63,728 nucleotides of DNA from JARKQH01 sp964631605 (GTDB taxonomy: Bacteria; Verrucomicrobiota; Verrucomicrobiia; Limisphaerales; UBA8199), in contig CAZVYG010000020.1 of NCBI GenBank assembly GCA_964631605.1, positions 1 through 63,728 on the forward strand, written 5' to 3'. Each line of letters begins with the position of its first letter. Position 1 is the first letter of the stretch. Below the pieces are notes generated by a model, which was not told where the DNA came from, searched no databases, and saw nothing but the letters and a program-made list of their open reading frames with translations. Below, in pieces: positions 52,597 to 61,318 of this stretch. The position numbers were made by a program, and so were the translations under genes.

Positions 52597-52989
52597 TCAA
52601 AAACTGGCAGCCAATTGGTTGAGGCGGGCTTGAACGCTCCCGTCATACACATCGCTGGCGACTTTGACGCGCACCCCGCCAATCAAGCCCGGATTCTGGA
52701 CAAAAGTTATGTTCAAACCGGGCCCGTAAAGGCGCGTCAGGTTCGATTGAATGCGGGCCTGAAGGTCGGCGGTCAGCGGGGCGGCACTCTCGACCCGCGC
52801 CGCGCGCCGGTCCAATTCAAGTTTTACGAGGCGATGAAAATGCGAGGCGATGGCGAGGTAACCTCGCGGTTTGCGTTCCAGGAGCCACTGCACCGTGGCT
52901 TTCGCCCGTGCTTCATCGAGCGCTCCGTCCCGCAGGCAATTGCGGAACAACGCCTTCGCCTCGCGTCGGGCCTGTTTGGAGACTTTCAT
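52597..52989 (-). CDS. atpH: ATP synthase delta subunit, short form
   Basis: A 130-residue peripheral-stalk subunit (OSCP), compared with about 175-185 in most bacteria. The C-terminal delta domain is recognisable (LTADLQARIQSNLTRLYGPGLNITFVQNPGLIGGVRVKVASDVYDGSVQARLNQLAASF). The N-terminal alpha-binding helical domain is shortened by roughly 50 residues. The gene sits in the correct place between atpF and atpA, so it is the authentic subunit. Whether the short form is a lineage trait is not testable here. Confidence 0.88.
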   Translation of the reverse strand: MKVSKQARREAKALFRNCLRDGALDEARAKATVQWLLERKPRGYLAIASHFHRLVKLELDRRAARVESAAPLTADLQARIQSNLTRLYGPGLNITFVQNPGLIGGVRVKVASDVYDGSVQARLNQLAASF

Positions 52990-53002
52990 TCAGGTCAAAG
53001 GC

Positions 53003-53554
53003 TCAGGCCGCGATCTGGCGGGCCGTTTCCTCAGCCAGCCGCCGTTGATCCTCCGGGGTCAAAACCTTTCCCGTCACGACGGCGGTTGTTTGGACAACCA
53101 ACCGCCCCACCTCCCGCTTCAGTTCGGCCAGCATGCGGGCGTGGTCCGCCGCGGCGGCTTCACGGGCCTTGCTGATGATCTGCTCGGCGGTGGCAATGGC
53201 CTTTTGGGTTTCCTGCTCCTGCACCCGTGCCGCCGCCGCGCGCGCTTCCTCAATCAATTTGGTGGCTTGGGCGTTGGCCTGGGCCAGGGTTTCCTGGCGC
53301 TGCTGTTCGGCGCGGGCAAGTTCCGCCTTGATTTTTTCGGCGTTGGCCAGGCCCTCGGCGATGCGCTGGCGCCGCTCTTCCAGCATGGCCAGCACCCGTT
53401 TGTAGGCGAAGAAATACAGCAGCACCGCCACAAGGGTGAAATTGATCACCTGGGCAATAAAGAGCGGCCAGTTCACGCCGAAGGTGCGGGCCGTGTCCCG
53501 GGCCATGCCGGCCAGGTCGCTGCCGATACTGCCAAAAAACATGATGTGCTCCAT
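53003..53554 (-). CDS. atpF: ATP synthase b subunit
   Basis: A 183-residue membrane-anchored peripheral stalk. One N-terminal membrane segment (NWPLFIAQVINFTLVAVLLYFFAYK) and a long charged, Ala-rich coiled-coil helix (~45-160, with EERRQRIAEGLANAEKIKAEL and EQQRQETLAQANAQATKLIEEARAAAA). The usual family pattern; only one b gene is seen. Confidence 0.95.
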   Translation of the reverse strand: MEHIMFFGSIGSDLAGMARDTARTFGVNWPLFIAQVINFTLVAVLLYFFAYKRVLAMLEERRQRIAEGLANAEKIKAELARAEQQRQETLAQANAQATKLIEEARAAAARVQEQETQKAIATAEQIISKAREAAAADHARMLAELKREVGRLVVQTTAVVTGKVLTPEDQRRLAEETARQIAA

Positions 53555-53609
53555 AAACGCTTGCTGAATGCCCGGGCGCGGAGCCGTCAGGCCCCGCGCC
53601 CCTTGCTGG

Positions 53610-53822
53610 TTATTTCACCAGGAAGATGGCGTAAAAGACAATGGCCTCGGCGAAGGCAATTGCCAGAATCGCCTGGACCAGGATCTTGGTGGCCGCGCCG
53701 GGATTGCGCCCGACCGCTTCAGCGGCTTTCATACCGATGAACCCCACGCCGATGGCCGCGCCGAGCGCCGCCAGGCCGACGTGCAGGTTGCCCGCCAACT
53801 CCGCCAACATAGGCATTAACAT
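53610..53822 (-). CDS. atpE: ATP synthase c subunit
   Basis: A 70-residue proteolipid with two membrane helices joined by a polar loop GRNPGA. The ion-binding glutamate is Glu59 in AIAFAEAIVFY; it is followed by Ala, not Ser/Thr, and lacks the Na+-type QxxES/T set, so H+ coupling is likely. The start gives MLMPM; an AGGA-containing Shine-Dalgarno lies eight bases upstream of the ATG at 53822, one of few in the window. Confidence 0.96.
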   Translation of the reverse strand: MLMPMLAELAGNLHVGLAALGAAIGVGFIGMKAAEAVGRNPGAATKILVQAILAIAFAEAIVFYAIFLVK

Positions 53823-53908
53823 ATATGTTTTCCTTTCTTTCTCGTCCGGCAGCTCCCGCGAGTGAACACGGTCGAACTGCCGAAATTCAGTTCTCGTGGT
53901 CCGCCGGG

Positions 53909-54859
53909 CTAATGATGCGCGGCGGGGTGCTCCTCGTCATGCTGACAAATGAGCATGGTGAACACGGCGGTCAGCAGCATGAACACCATGGCCTGGACCA
54001 GGCCAACCAGAAGCTCCATGAAATAAAACGGCACCGGCAGCAGCCAGCTCAACGCCGGCACCAACACCATCATGGACTCGAGCATGTTCTCGCCCGCAAA
54101 AATGTTTCCGAACAAGCGGAAGCTCAGGGAGATGGGGCGGAACAAAATCGAAATGATCTCGAGGAACCCCACCGCGATGAATACCAGGATCATCAAAGCC
54201 TTTAGAAAGCCGGTGGTGTCGCCCTTGGGCGCGAACAAGTGTTTGATGAAACCGCCCACGCCGTTGGCTTGCAGGGCCCAAACCGTCCAGAGCACGAAGA
54301 AGATCATGGCCATGGCAAAGGTCATGTTCAAATCCGCATTGCCGCCTCGCAGCCAGGGCGTCTCGACCTGAAAACCGTGTTCCGTCCGCGTTCCCCAGCC
54401 CAAGGTTCCCACCCCCGGAATCAGGCTGACCCAGTTGGTGAAGAGAATAAAAATGAAGATGGTCGCAAAGAACCAAAAGGTCTTTTTGACTAATTCGCTT
54501 CCAATAATGCCCTCGAGGAATTCGTACAAGCTCTCGACGAGCCATTCCCAGAAGTTCTGGGCCCCGGACGGCACCAGTTGCATCCGGCGCGTCGCCGATT
54601 GGGCAAAGACAATCAAGCCGATCGCCACCCCCCAGGAAATCACCATCGAATTGGTAATGGGAATACCGAACAGCCGGGTGATCTCCAGCGCCTTGGGTGG
54701 GAGCTCGTGATGTTCTTCATGGGCAGCCCCTTCCGCAGACGCCAATCCAGCGCCCGTGGCGGCCTCTGGAGCCGGGTGCGTCCCGGCTGCCGCGGCCAGC
54801 AGGTTCAATGCGCCTCCGGCCAGCCAGAGACAAATCAGTGTTAGTCTAACGAATCGCAT
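53909..54859 (-). CDS. atpB: ATP synthase a subunit
   Basis: A 316-residue membrane subunit with the essential arginine Arg248 in SLSFRLFGN, plus the half-channel residues in the following NIFAGE helix. An N-terminal signal-like segment (residues 1-26) is followed by a His-rich acidic stretch (AAHEEHHE), as in other verrucomicrobial a subunits. First gene of the atp operon; no atpI or atpZ was found upstream within the window. Confidence 0.96.
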   Translation of the reverse strand: MRFVRLTLICLWLAGGALNLLAAAAGTHPAPEAATGAGLASAEGAAHEEHHELPPKALEITRLFGIPITNSMVISWGVAIGLIVFAQSATRRMQLVPSGAQNFWEWLVESLYEFLEGIIGSELVKKTFWFFATIFIFILFTNWVSLIPGVGTLGWGTRTEHGFQVETPWLRGGNADLNMTFAMAMIFFVLWTVWALQANGVGGFIKHLFAPKGDTTGFLKALMILVFIAVGFLEIISILFRPISLSFRLFGNIFAGENMLESMMVLVPALSWLLPVPFYFMELLVGLVQAMVFMLLTAVFTMLICQHDEEHPAAHH

Positions 54860-55123
54860 TTCTTCATCCGTACCCGGGAGACACCGCAGCCCGGCGTGTC
54901 AAGCCAATCGTTTTCCCAAAAAGTCGGGAGACAGTGCATCAACCTTCGAAATTTCACAAGCGGAAATTTTTTTGAGCGTCCGCCGCTCCCCCCCGCCCTG
55001 TGGGCGTGCAAAGCGCCAGCCGCATCCAATGACGGGGCGACATCGCCGGGACTGGGCCGGCGTCTGACCTTCGAGGCCGACGCCTTGACAACGGGCCGTC
55101 ATTTTGAGCTAGTAAGGCCCATC

Positions 55124-56857
55124 ATGGCGTCTGTTTCCCGTCGAACCAAAACGAACTGCGCGGGCGAGATTCTGGCCCGCACGCGCGAGCCGGCTTTTCT
55201 GGATTACCTCCGCGACCTGCTGGTGGAACTGTGCCGCGTGGACACCACGCCCTCACCGGATGTGGACCGGATGAGGCGGGCGGAGGACGCCTGCTTTCGA
55301 ATCCTCGAGCGCGAGCTGGCCGGCCTGGATTTTCCCGGCCTGCGCCTCGAACGGCGGCCGGTGGATCCCGCCATCGCGAAGCATTCCAACTATTCGCGGT
55401 TGCATTTTACCAAGACACCGCGTCGGCCGGCAGGGCTTGCGCCGCAGGAGGCTTACGCCAACCGTTCAAATCTGGTGTGCGTGCTCCCCGGCAACCGGGA
55501 ACAGAAAGGCGGTGTGTCAGTCGCCCTCAATGCGCATGTGGATGTGGTGGCGCCTTATTTTCCGCCCTGCGTCAGGGGCGGCACAGTCTTCGGCCGGGGC
55601 GCTTGCGACGACAAGGGTCCGCTGGTGAGCATTGTGGCGGCAATGAAGGTCCTTTCCACGGTTCTCGGCCGGCGGGGCTTGGGGTTGAATCAAAACGTGG
55701 TGGGCATGTTTGTTGTTGAAGAGGAAACCGGTGGGAACGGTTCCCTATCGTTAGCCGTGGACCGCGAATTGAAGTCTCATTATGACACCATCATGGTCTG
55801 CGAATGCACGGGCCTGAAGGTGCACCCGGCCAACCGCGGCGCGGTGTGGTACCGGGCCGCGCTGAAGCCGCCCCGCGGTGTCTCGGCTTTTGAAATGTTT
55901 GCGTTCGTGAACGAGGAAATGGAAAAGGAGGGCGTCGCGATTCGCACCGAAAGCCATCACCCCCTGTTTCCGCAACGGCCGGTGCAGACCTGTCACGGCA
56001 TCATCGGGCCGTTTGGCGAGCATCCGAGCCGCATTTGCGGCGAAGTTCGCTTTCGGGTGGTGTTTCCCTCGCCGCCGCGGGCCAAGGCGGAGCAATTGCT
56101 GGCCGACTGCCTCGAATCGGGTTTGCGGGGTTACGTCGGGCTTTATGGAGACAAGTCCAAGGTCACCGACCCGGCCACCGGCAAGCCGATGGTGCCAAGA
56201 CATTTCAGTCTGAAACGCTCCGGTCGGACTTTCACGATTACGGTCCATGGCGCGACGGGTCACATGGGGGCCATCCGGGAGCGCGATGGCGCCATTACCA
56301 AGATGGCGCACCTGGTGCGAAGCCTCATTTATTCGCGCGCGCGGCTGGAGGCTGCCTCGGGTGGCAAGGTGCGGTTCGAATTGGACGGCCAGGCGCCGGC
56401 AGCCGAACTGGTGTTGGAAGGCGGCCAGGGTTTTGTGCCCACTCACTCGATCACCGAGGTGATGACCCGGCTGGAGCGGGCTGCCCAGCGCGGAGCCGAA
56501 GCCTATCTGCGCCACTGCGGCCGGAAGTGCGGAACCGCGCCCCTGGTCAAAGTCACATACGAGAAGCTCCACAACGTTGCTTTTGACGGGGATCCCGACT
56601 CAAACTCGATGCGCAACGCGCTTGCCGCCGCGAAGGCCTCCGGCCTGCCGCCTCAAGAACCAGTCCTGGGCTGGACCGTCTCGTGTGATGCGCGGCTGTT
56701 TGCCACAGAGTATCCCGGGATGGAAGTCCTCACCTTCGGCCCCGGCCAACTGGCATTCGCCCACGCGGACCAGGAGCAAATTGAACTGGAGGATATCCGC
56801 AAGGCGGCCGAATTCATTGCGTTGTTCATCCTGCGCCAGACCGGCACCAACCTGTGA
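55124..56857 (+). CDS. M20 family metallopeptidase
   Basis: A 577-residue zinc peptidase or amidohydrolase. Metal and catalytic residues: HVD (His138, Asp140), GRGACDDKG (157-165), EEETGGNG (199-206), and a late His in the C-terminal lobe. It has a long inserted dimerisation or linker region, larger than typical M20 members. The ATG at 55124 has an AAGG site; further upstream in-frame codons have low-complexity sequence and are excluded. It stands alone, divergent from atpB. Substrate unknown. Confidence 0.85.
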   Translation: MASVSRRTKTNCAGEILARTREPAFLDYLRDLLVELCRVDTTPSPDVDRMRRAEDACFRILERELAGLDFPGLRLERRPVDPAIAKHSNYSRLHFTKTPRRPAGLAPQEAYANRSNLVCVLPGNREQKGGVSVALNAHVDVVAPYFPPCVRGGTVFGRGACDDKGPLVSIVAAMKVLSTVLGRRGLGLNQNVVGMFVVEEETGGNGSLSLAVDRELKSHYDTIMVCECTGLKVHPANRGAVWYRAALKPPRGVSAFEMFAFVNEEMEKEGVAIRTESHHPLFPQRPVQTCHGIIGPFGEHPSRICGEVRFRVVFPSPPRAKAEQLLADCLESGLRGYVGLYGDKSKVTDPATGKPMVPRHFSLKRSGRTFTITVHGATGHMGAIRERDGAITKMAHLVRSLIYSRARLEAASGGKVRFELDGQAPAAELVLEGGQGFVPTHSITEVMTRLERAAQRGAEAYLRHCGRKCGTAPLVKVTYEKLHNVAFDGDPDSNSMRNALAAAKASGLPPQEPVLGWTVSCDARLFATEYPGMEVLTFGPGQLAFAHADQEQIELEDIRKAAEFIALFILRQTGTNL

Positions 56858-56927
56858 CCGGGTCGGCGGGCGTCGTACTGCGCCGGTTGTGCCGGCTTCG
56901 GCGCGGGCGGGAACTCCCCTGCCCTGA

Positions 56928-58469
56928 TTACGGTGTTTTGCCGCCGTCGCGTATCTGGGCCAGCAGCGCGCTCAACTCGCTGACCACTTCAGGATGAGCC
57001 GCGGCCAAGTCGCGGGTCTCGGACGGATCGCTGCCAAGGTCAAATAACAAACCGGGATCGGCGATTTTGACCTGGCGCCAGGGTCCCAGTTGATCGGAAG
57101 TCTGGCCCGGGGGGATGAACTTCCATTTGCCCCGGCGCAGTGCCAGTCGGTTGGCGTGCTCGACGACGTGATCCCTTCCAGTCTGCGAGTCACCCAGCAG
57201 GGCGGGCAGGAGGTTGCGGCTGTCGGGCAAAAGGGTTCCGCCGGCCTTCCACCCCGCCAGCGCGCCGAGGGTGGCGGGCAAATCCACCTGGGAGAACAAT
57301 GCATCCGACTGGCCAGGCTTGATCCGTCCTGGCCACCGCACAATAAACGGCACCCGGGTGCCGCCCTCGAACAGGCTGTATTTGCCGGCGCGCAAAGGGC
57401 CGGCGGGCTTGTGGTCGCCCAGTTTTTCATTGGCTTGATCCTGGTAGCCGTCGTCCAGCACGGGGCCGTTATCGCTCGAGAGGATCACCAGCGTGTGGTC
57501 GGCCAGCTTGAGCCGGTCGAGCGCGCTGAGGATTTCGCCCACACACCAGTCAAACTGCACCAGGGCGTCCCCGCGGGGGCCCATGGGCGTTTTGCCGACA
57601 AAGCGGGGGTGCGGCACCCGCGGAACATGAATGTCGTGGGTGGCAAAATAAAGGAAGAAGCGCTGGTTTTTCGCACGTTCGAGGAATTGCAGGGCCTGTT
57701 TGGTGAACACGTCGGCCATGTCCTCGTCCTTCCAAAGGGCGGCCTTGCCCCCTTTCATGTAACCGATGCGACCGATCTGGTTGATGACCGCCTGATTGTG
57801 GCCGTGGCTCCAATCCATTTTGAGCGTGGCCCGGTCCTTGATGCCGTCAGGTTCCCCGGGAAAAGCTTCCTTGTAGCTGACCTGGATGGGGTCGTCGGAA
57901 ACCAGTCCCACCACCCGATGATTTTCGACATAGACGCACGGCACGCGGTCGCCGGTCGCGGCCATGATGTAGGAGTAATCGAAACCGATTTCAAGCGGGC
58001 CCGGCTTGATTTCCCCATTCCAATCGAGCGGTTTTCCAGCGGCACCGAGCCCGAGATGCCATTTGCCGACCACAGCGGTGGTGTAACCCGCTTGTTTGAG
58101 GATCGAAGGCAGCGTGGGGCGTCCCGGTTCGATGATCAAGGCCGCATCGCCGGGGAGCACGCCGGTTCCCTTTTTCCGAAAGGCGTATTGGCCGGTCAAC
58201 AAGGAGTAGCGCGAGGGGGTGCAGGTGGCCGAGGAGGCGTAGGCGCTGGTGAATCGCAACCCCTCCTTCGCCAGGCGATCCACGTTGGGGGTCTTTGCGC
58301 CGGTCCCACCGTAACAGGCGAAGTCGCCGTAGCCGATGTCGTCGCCGTAAATCAAAACGACATTGGGCGGCTGGCTCGCCAAGGTTGCTTGCCACGGCAG
58401 CGCTGCCACGGCAGCGAGCGTCAACGCGAGAAAGGACCGCAGGTTCTGGCTTGGGAAGGCTAAGTTCAT
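56928..58469 (-). CDS. Arylsulfatase-type exported sulfatase
   Basis: A 513-residue S1 sulfatase with a signal peptide (to about residue 32). The sulfatase signature CTPSR (Cys83-Arg87) is of the Cys type, needing an FGE maturase, and the calcium ligands start with GDD (Asp43-Asp44). Last gene of the sulfatase run, with a four-base overlap (58466-58469) with the previous gene. Probably removes sulfate from a polysaccharide. Confidence 0.95.
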   Translation of the reverse strand: MNLAFPSQNLRSFLALTLAAVAALPWQATLASQPPNVVLIYGDDIGYGDFACYGGTGAKTPNVDRLAKEGLRFTSAYASSATCTPSRYSLLTGQYAFRKKGTGVLPGDAALIIEPGRPTLPSILKQAGYTTAVVGKWHLGLGAAGKPLDWNGEIKPGPLEIGFDYSYIMAATGDRVPCVYVENHRVVGLVSDDPIQVSYKEAFPGEPDGIKDRATLKMDWSHGHNQAVINQIGRIGYMKGGKAALWKDEDMADVFTKQALQFLERAKNQRFFLYFATHDIHVPRVPHPRFVGKTPMGPRGDALVQFDWCVGEILSALDRLKLADHTLVILSSDNGPVLDDGYQDQANEKLGDHKPAGPLRAGKYSLFEGGTRVPFIVRWPGRIKPGQSDALFSQVDLPATLGALAGWKAGGTLLPDSRNLLPALLGDSQTGRDHVVEHANRLALRRGKWKFIPPGQTSDQLGPWRQVKIADPGLLFDLGSDPSETRDLAAAHPEVVSELSALLAQIRDGGKTP

Positions 58470-59890
58470 GATTTTGGTTGCTTGGTTTTTTCAGACTTTT
58501 TACCGCTATCGGGGTTGGCTTCGGGAAAGCGGCCCTGGTCATCGGTGTCAACGATCCACTTCTCGAGGGCCGCGCGCAGGCGTTTGAGGACGGCCTGGAT
58601 TTCAGGGGCGTCAGACTGCGCCAGGTTGTGAATTTCGAAAGGGTCTTTCTCGAGGTCGTAGAGCTCTTCGTCCGGCAACCGGGGCTGGCAAAGCACTTCC
58701 TGGACGGGCGTGAGTTTGCCTTGGGCATGGAGTTCTTTAATCAGGTTCCAGACGGGGTACTGGGTTTCCTTGTACTTGTTGGGCGCCAGCAGGGGAACCT
58801 CGGGGGTGAAGTTGCGGATGTAGCGGTAGCGTTCGTCGCGGACGGTCCGAATGCGCATCGTTGTTTCATCGCAACGGTCGCGCGCGCCAACCACGAACGG
58901 CTTTGGCGGTGCCGCGTGGTCGCCCAGAAACGGCCGGCCCTGCATTTTTGAAGGGACCGGCGCGCCCGCCAAGGCCAGCGTGGTCGGCGCCAAATCTATC
59001 GCTTCCAGCAGTCGGTTATCCACCTTTCCCGGCTGGAAATGCCGCGGTTGGGGCAAGGCGCGGGGCCAACGAATGATAAGCGGCACGTTAAGCCCCGACT
59101 CATAACAGAACTGTTTGCCGCGGACGTGGGCCTGGCCGTTGTCACCGAAAAAGACCACCACAGTGTTGTCCGCCAGGCCGTCCCCCTCCAGTTGTTCGAG
59201 AATCAGGCCGATTTTGCGATCCAACTCCGACGCGGCGTCCAGGTAAGCCGCCCAGTCTTTTCGCGTGACCGGGTGATCGGGGTAGTACGGAGGAATTTCG
59301 ACCTTGGCGGGATCAGCCAGCGGCTTGCCGTTAAAGTTCCGATGTGTTTCGTGAAAGTTGATCTGCGCGAAAAATGGTTGGTGGGACTTCAAGTCCTCCC
59401 AATCCGCCGAGTCAAAAGGCTTGCCCCGATAAGAAAAGTTCCAGTCGGTCTTGCCGGTGCCTCGGAATCCGAGGGGCTCGGGCAGCCGAGTCACATTGGC
59501 GGTGAAGTAACCGGCGTCACGCAGCCAGTCGGTCAGCACCCGCACGCCGGCCGGCAGCGGAAAGTCCCCACCCCGATTTGAGCGATGATGGTGCGCCCCC
59601 AGGCTGGTTTGGTAGAGCCCGGTCATAAAGGCGCTGCGACTGGCCGAGCACACCGGGGCGGTCGTGTAAAACCGGGTGTAACGGACCCCTTCGGCCGCGA
59701 GGCGGTCGAGGTTGGGCGTGGTCACCTCGCGAGTGCCGTAACAGCCGAGCTGGGGTCCGAAATCCTCGGCGATGAGCCACAAGAAGTTGGGTTTGATGAG
59801 GGGAGACTCTGCCGGCGAATGGAACGTCAATCCCGCCAGCAGCATCGCCAGTGCGGGCAGCAAAGGTTGGGTTAAGGGGAAGCATCTCAT
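58466..59890 (-). CDS. Exported sulfatase, N-sulphoglucosamine sulphohydrolase-like
   Basis: A 474-residue S1 sulfatase with a signal peptide. The catalytic cysteine is Cys81 in CSASR (81-85), so formylglycine is required. The first metal-site motif is AEDFG (Glu42-Asp43) instead of DD, as in the heparan/SGSH-like subgroup. The central sulfatase repertoire (SLGAHHHRS, KSHQPFFAQINF) fits. Twelve bases after the next upstream sulfatase and overlapping the following one. Confidence 0.93.
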   Translation of the reverse strand: MRCFPLTQPLLPALAMLLAGLTFHSPAESPLIKPNFLWLIAEDFGPQLGCYGTREVTTPNLDRLAAEGVRYTRFYTTAPVCSASRSAFMTGLYQTSLGAHHHRSNRGGDFPLPAGVRVLTDWLRDAGYFTANVTRLPEPLGFRGTGKTDWNFSYRGKPFDSADWEDLKSHQPFFAQINFHETHRNFNGKPLADPAKVEIPPYYPDHPVTRKDWAAYLDAASELDRKIGLILEQLEGDGLADNTVVVFFGDNGQAHVRGKQFCYESGLNVPLIIRWPRALPQPRHFQPGKVDNRLLEAIDLAPTTLALAGAPVPSKMQGRPFLGDHAAPPKPFVVGARDRCDETTMRIRTVRDERYRYIRNFTPEVPLLAPNKYKETQYPVWNLIKELHAQGKLTPVQEVLCQPRLPDEELYDLEKDPFEIHNLAQSDAPEIQAVLKRLRAALEKWIVDTDDQGRFPEANPDSGKKSEKTKQPKS

Positions 59891-59902
59891 GGCGCTTGAG
59901 GA

Positions 59903-61306
59903 TTATGGGGTTGGGCTTGCCGGCCGTTGCTTGCCTGTGGCGCTGCGCCCAAGAGCCGTCATCGGCCAGTTGGGGTCATCAGTTCTGGCCTGGCGCATGA
60001 GCCGCGCCGCCCTGGCCACGAGACGCGGCTCGGCTCGGGCCAGGTTCCGGCTTTCGGACATGTCCGTTTCGAGGTTGTAAAGTTCGAGGGGCGCATTGGG
60101 GCCGTTTTTGACCGCCTTCCATTTGCCGAGGCGGATGGCCTGAATCGGTTGAGCTTCATGCAGTTCCCAATAGAAATAGTCGCGCTTCGGGGCTCTGCCG
60201 CCTTTAAGCAGGGAGACGATGGAGAGTCCATCGGGCTTGAAGCCTTTGGGCAGGCGCGCGCCCGCCAGCTCGGCCGCGGTGGGGAGGAAATCCCAAAAAG
60301 CCCAGGGCTGATCGCACACGCGCCCAGCGGGCACCACGCCGGGCCAGCGCGCGATGCAGGCCTGACGCAAGCCCCCCTCGTACAGGGAACGCTTGTAGCC
60401 GCGCAAACGACCGCCCATCGTCTGGTCGAAGAGCCGTCCGATTTCGGAGTTGGGTGCAAAGGAGGAGCCGTTGTCACCCGCTACGATAACAAGGGTGCGG
60501 TCGTCGAGGTTCAACTCCTTGAGCAGGGCCAGCAGGCGACCAATATCCGAGTCCAGCCGGGTCACCTGAGCCGCGTAGGCCTTTTGAAGTGGGGTCCAGG
60601 GTTTGTCCGCGTAAACGCCCAGGTCATCAATCTCGTGGCGGCCGTGCGGGAGGGTGACGGCGTAGAAAAGGAAGAAGGGCTGGTCGCGATGCGCCCGCAC
60701 CCAAGTCAGGGTTTCGTTGGCTATCAGGTCTTGCGCGTAGGTGCGCCCGACGCCTTTGCCGTCGTTTCCCGGCAAGTCGAACCGCTGGTCGTTGCGATAG
60801 AGGTAGGTGGGGAAATAACTGTGGGCGTGGCGCTGGCAGTTATAGCCGAAGAAGAAGTCAAAGCCCACCTTGAGCGGACTGCCGGAAGTGTCGAACATGC
60901 CCATGCCCCACTTGCCAATGCAGGCGGTGGCGTAACCGGCATCCTTGAGCAACTTCGCCACGGTCATTGTTCCCGCCGGCAAAGGCATCTGGCCTTCCGG
61001 CTGGATTTCCCGGTTGGCCCGGATTGGGCAATGGCCGGTATGCAAACCGGTGAGGAGGGACGCCCGGGAGGGAGCGCAAACCGAGGTGCCGCAGTAGGCC
61101 TGGGTGAAGCGCATACCCTCGGCAGCCATGCGGTCCAGGTTGGGCGTTTGAATTAACCGCTGGCCGTAACAGCCGAGGTCGCCCTGAGCCAGGTCATCGG
61201 CGAGGATGAAAATCAAATTGGGACGGGGGGCGGCTGCATGGCTTGCCAGCGTCGCCGCCGCCAACAGAGCCGCCGCGGCTCGAATCAAGTGGGTCGCGAT
61301 CATCAT
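59903..61306 (-). CDS. Exported sulfatase (arylsulfatase A-like)
   Basis: A 467-residue S1 sulfatase with a signal peptide (to about residue 26). Signature CAPSR (Cys77-Arg81), calcium motif ADD (Asp37-Asp38) and the following GDLGCYGQRLIQTPNLDRMAAEG are canonical. It follows the ABC ATPase by 12 bases, so the exporter and sulfatases form one transcription unit. The GKWGMGMFDTSGSPLKVGFDFFFGYNCQRHAHSYFP segment is in the substrate-binding half. Confidence 0.95.
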   Translation of the reverse strand: MMIATHLIRAAAALLAAATLASHAAAPRPNLIFILADDLAQGDLGCYGQRLIQTPNLDRMAAEGMRFTQAYCGTSVCAPSRASLLTGLHTGHCPIRANREIQPEGQMPLPAGTMTVAKLLKDAGYATACIGKWGMGMFDTSGSPLKVGFDFFFGYNCQRHAHSYFPTYLYRNDQRFDLPGNDGKGVGRTYAQDLIANETLTWVRAHRDQPFFLFYAVTLPHGRHEIDDLGVYADKPWTPLQKAYAAQVTRLDSDIGRLLALLKELNLDDRTLVIVAGDNGSSFAPNSEIGRLFDQTMGGRLRGYKRSLYEGGLRQACIARWPGVVPAGRVCDQPWAFWDFLPTAAELAGARLPKGFKPDGLSIVSLLKGGRAPKRDYFYWELHEAQPIQAIRLGKWKAVKNGPNAPLELYNLETDMSESRNLARAEPRLVARAARLMRQARTDDPNWPMTALGRSATGKQRPASPTP

Positions 61307-61318
61307 GTTCCAGGATAC

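Noticed and set aside
54897..54902. Perfect TTGACA on the minus strand upstream of atpB
   Set aside because: No acceptable -10 at 15-19 bases, so it is not annotated as the atp promoter.
55085..55090. Perfect TTGACA upstream of the M20 peptidase gene
   Set aside because: The best -10 (TAGTAA at 55110-55115) needs a 19-base spacer and would give a nearly leaderless start; too weak to annotate.
56858..56927. GC-rich hairpins (GCCGG...CCGGC) between convergent M20 and sulfatase genes
   Set aside because: Short stem in a GC-rich background with no T-tract; chance structure is likely.
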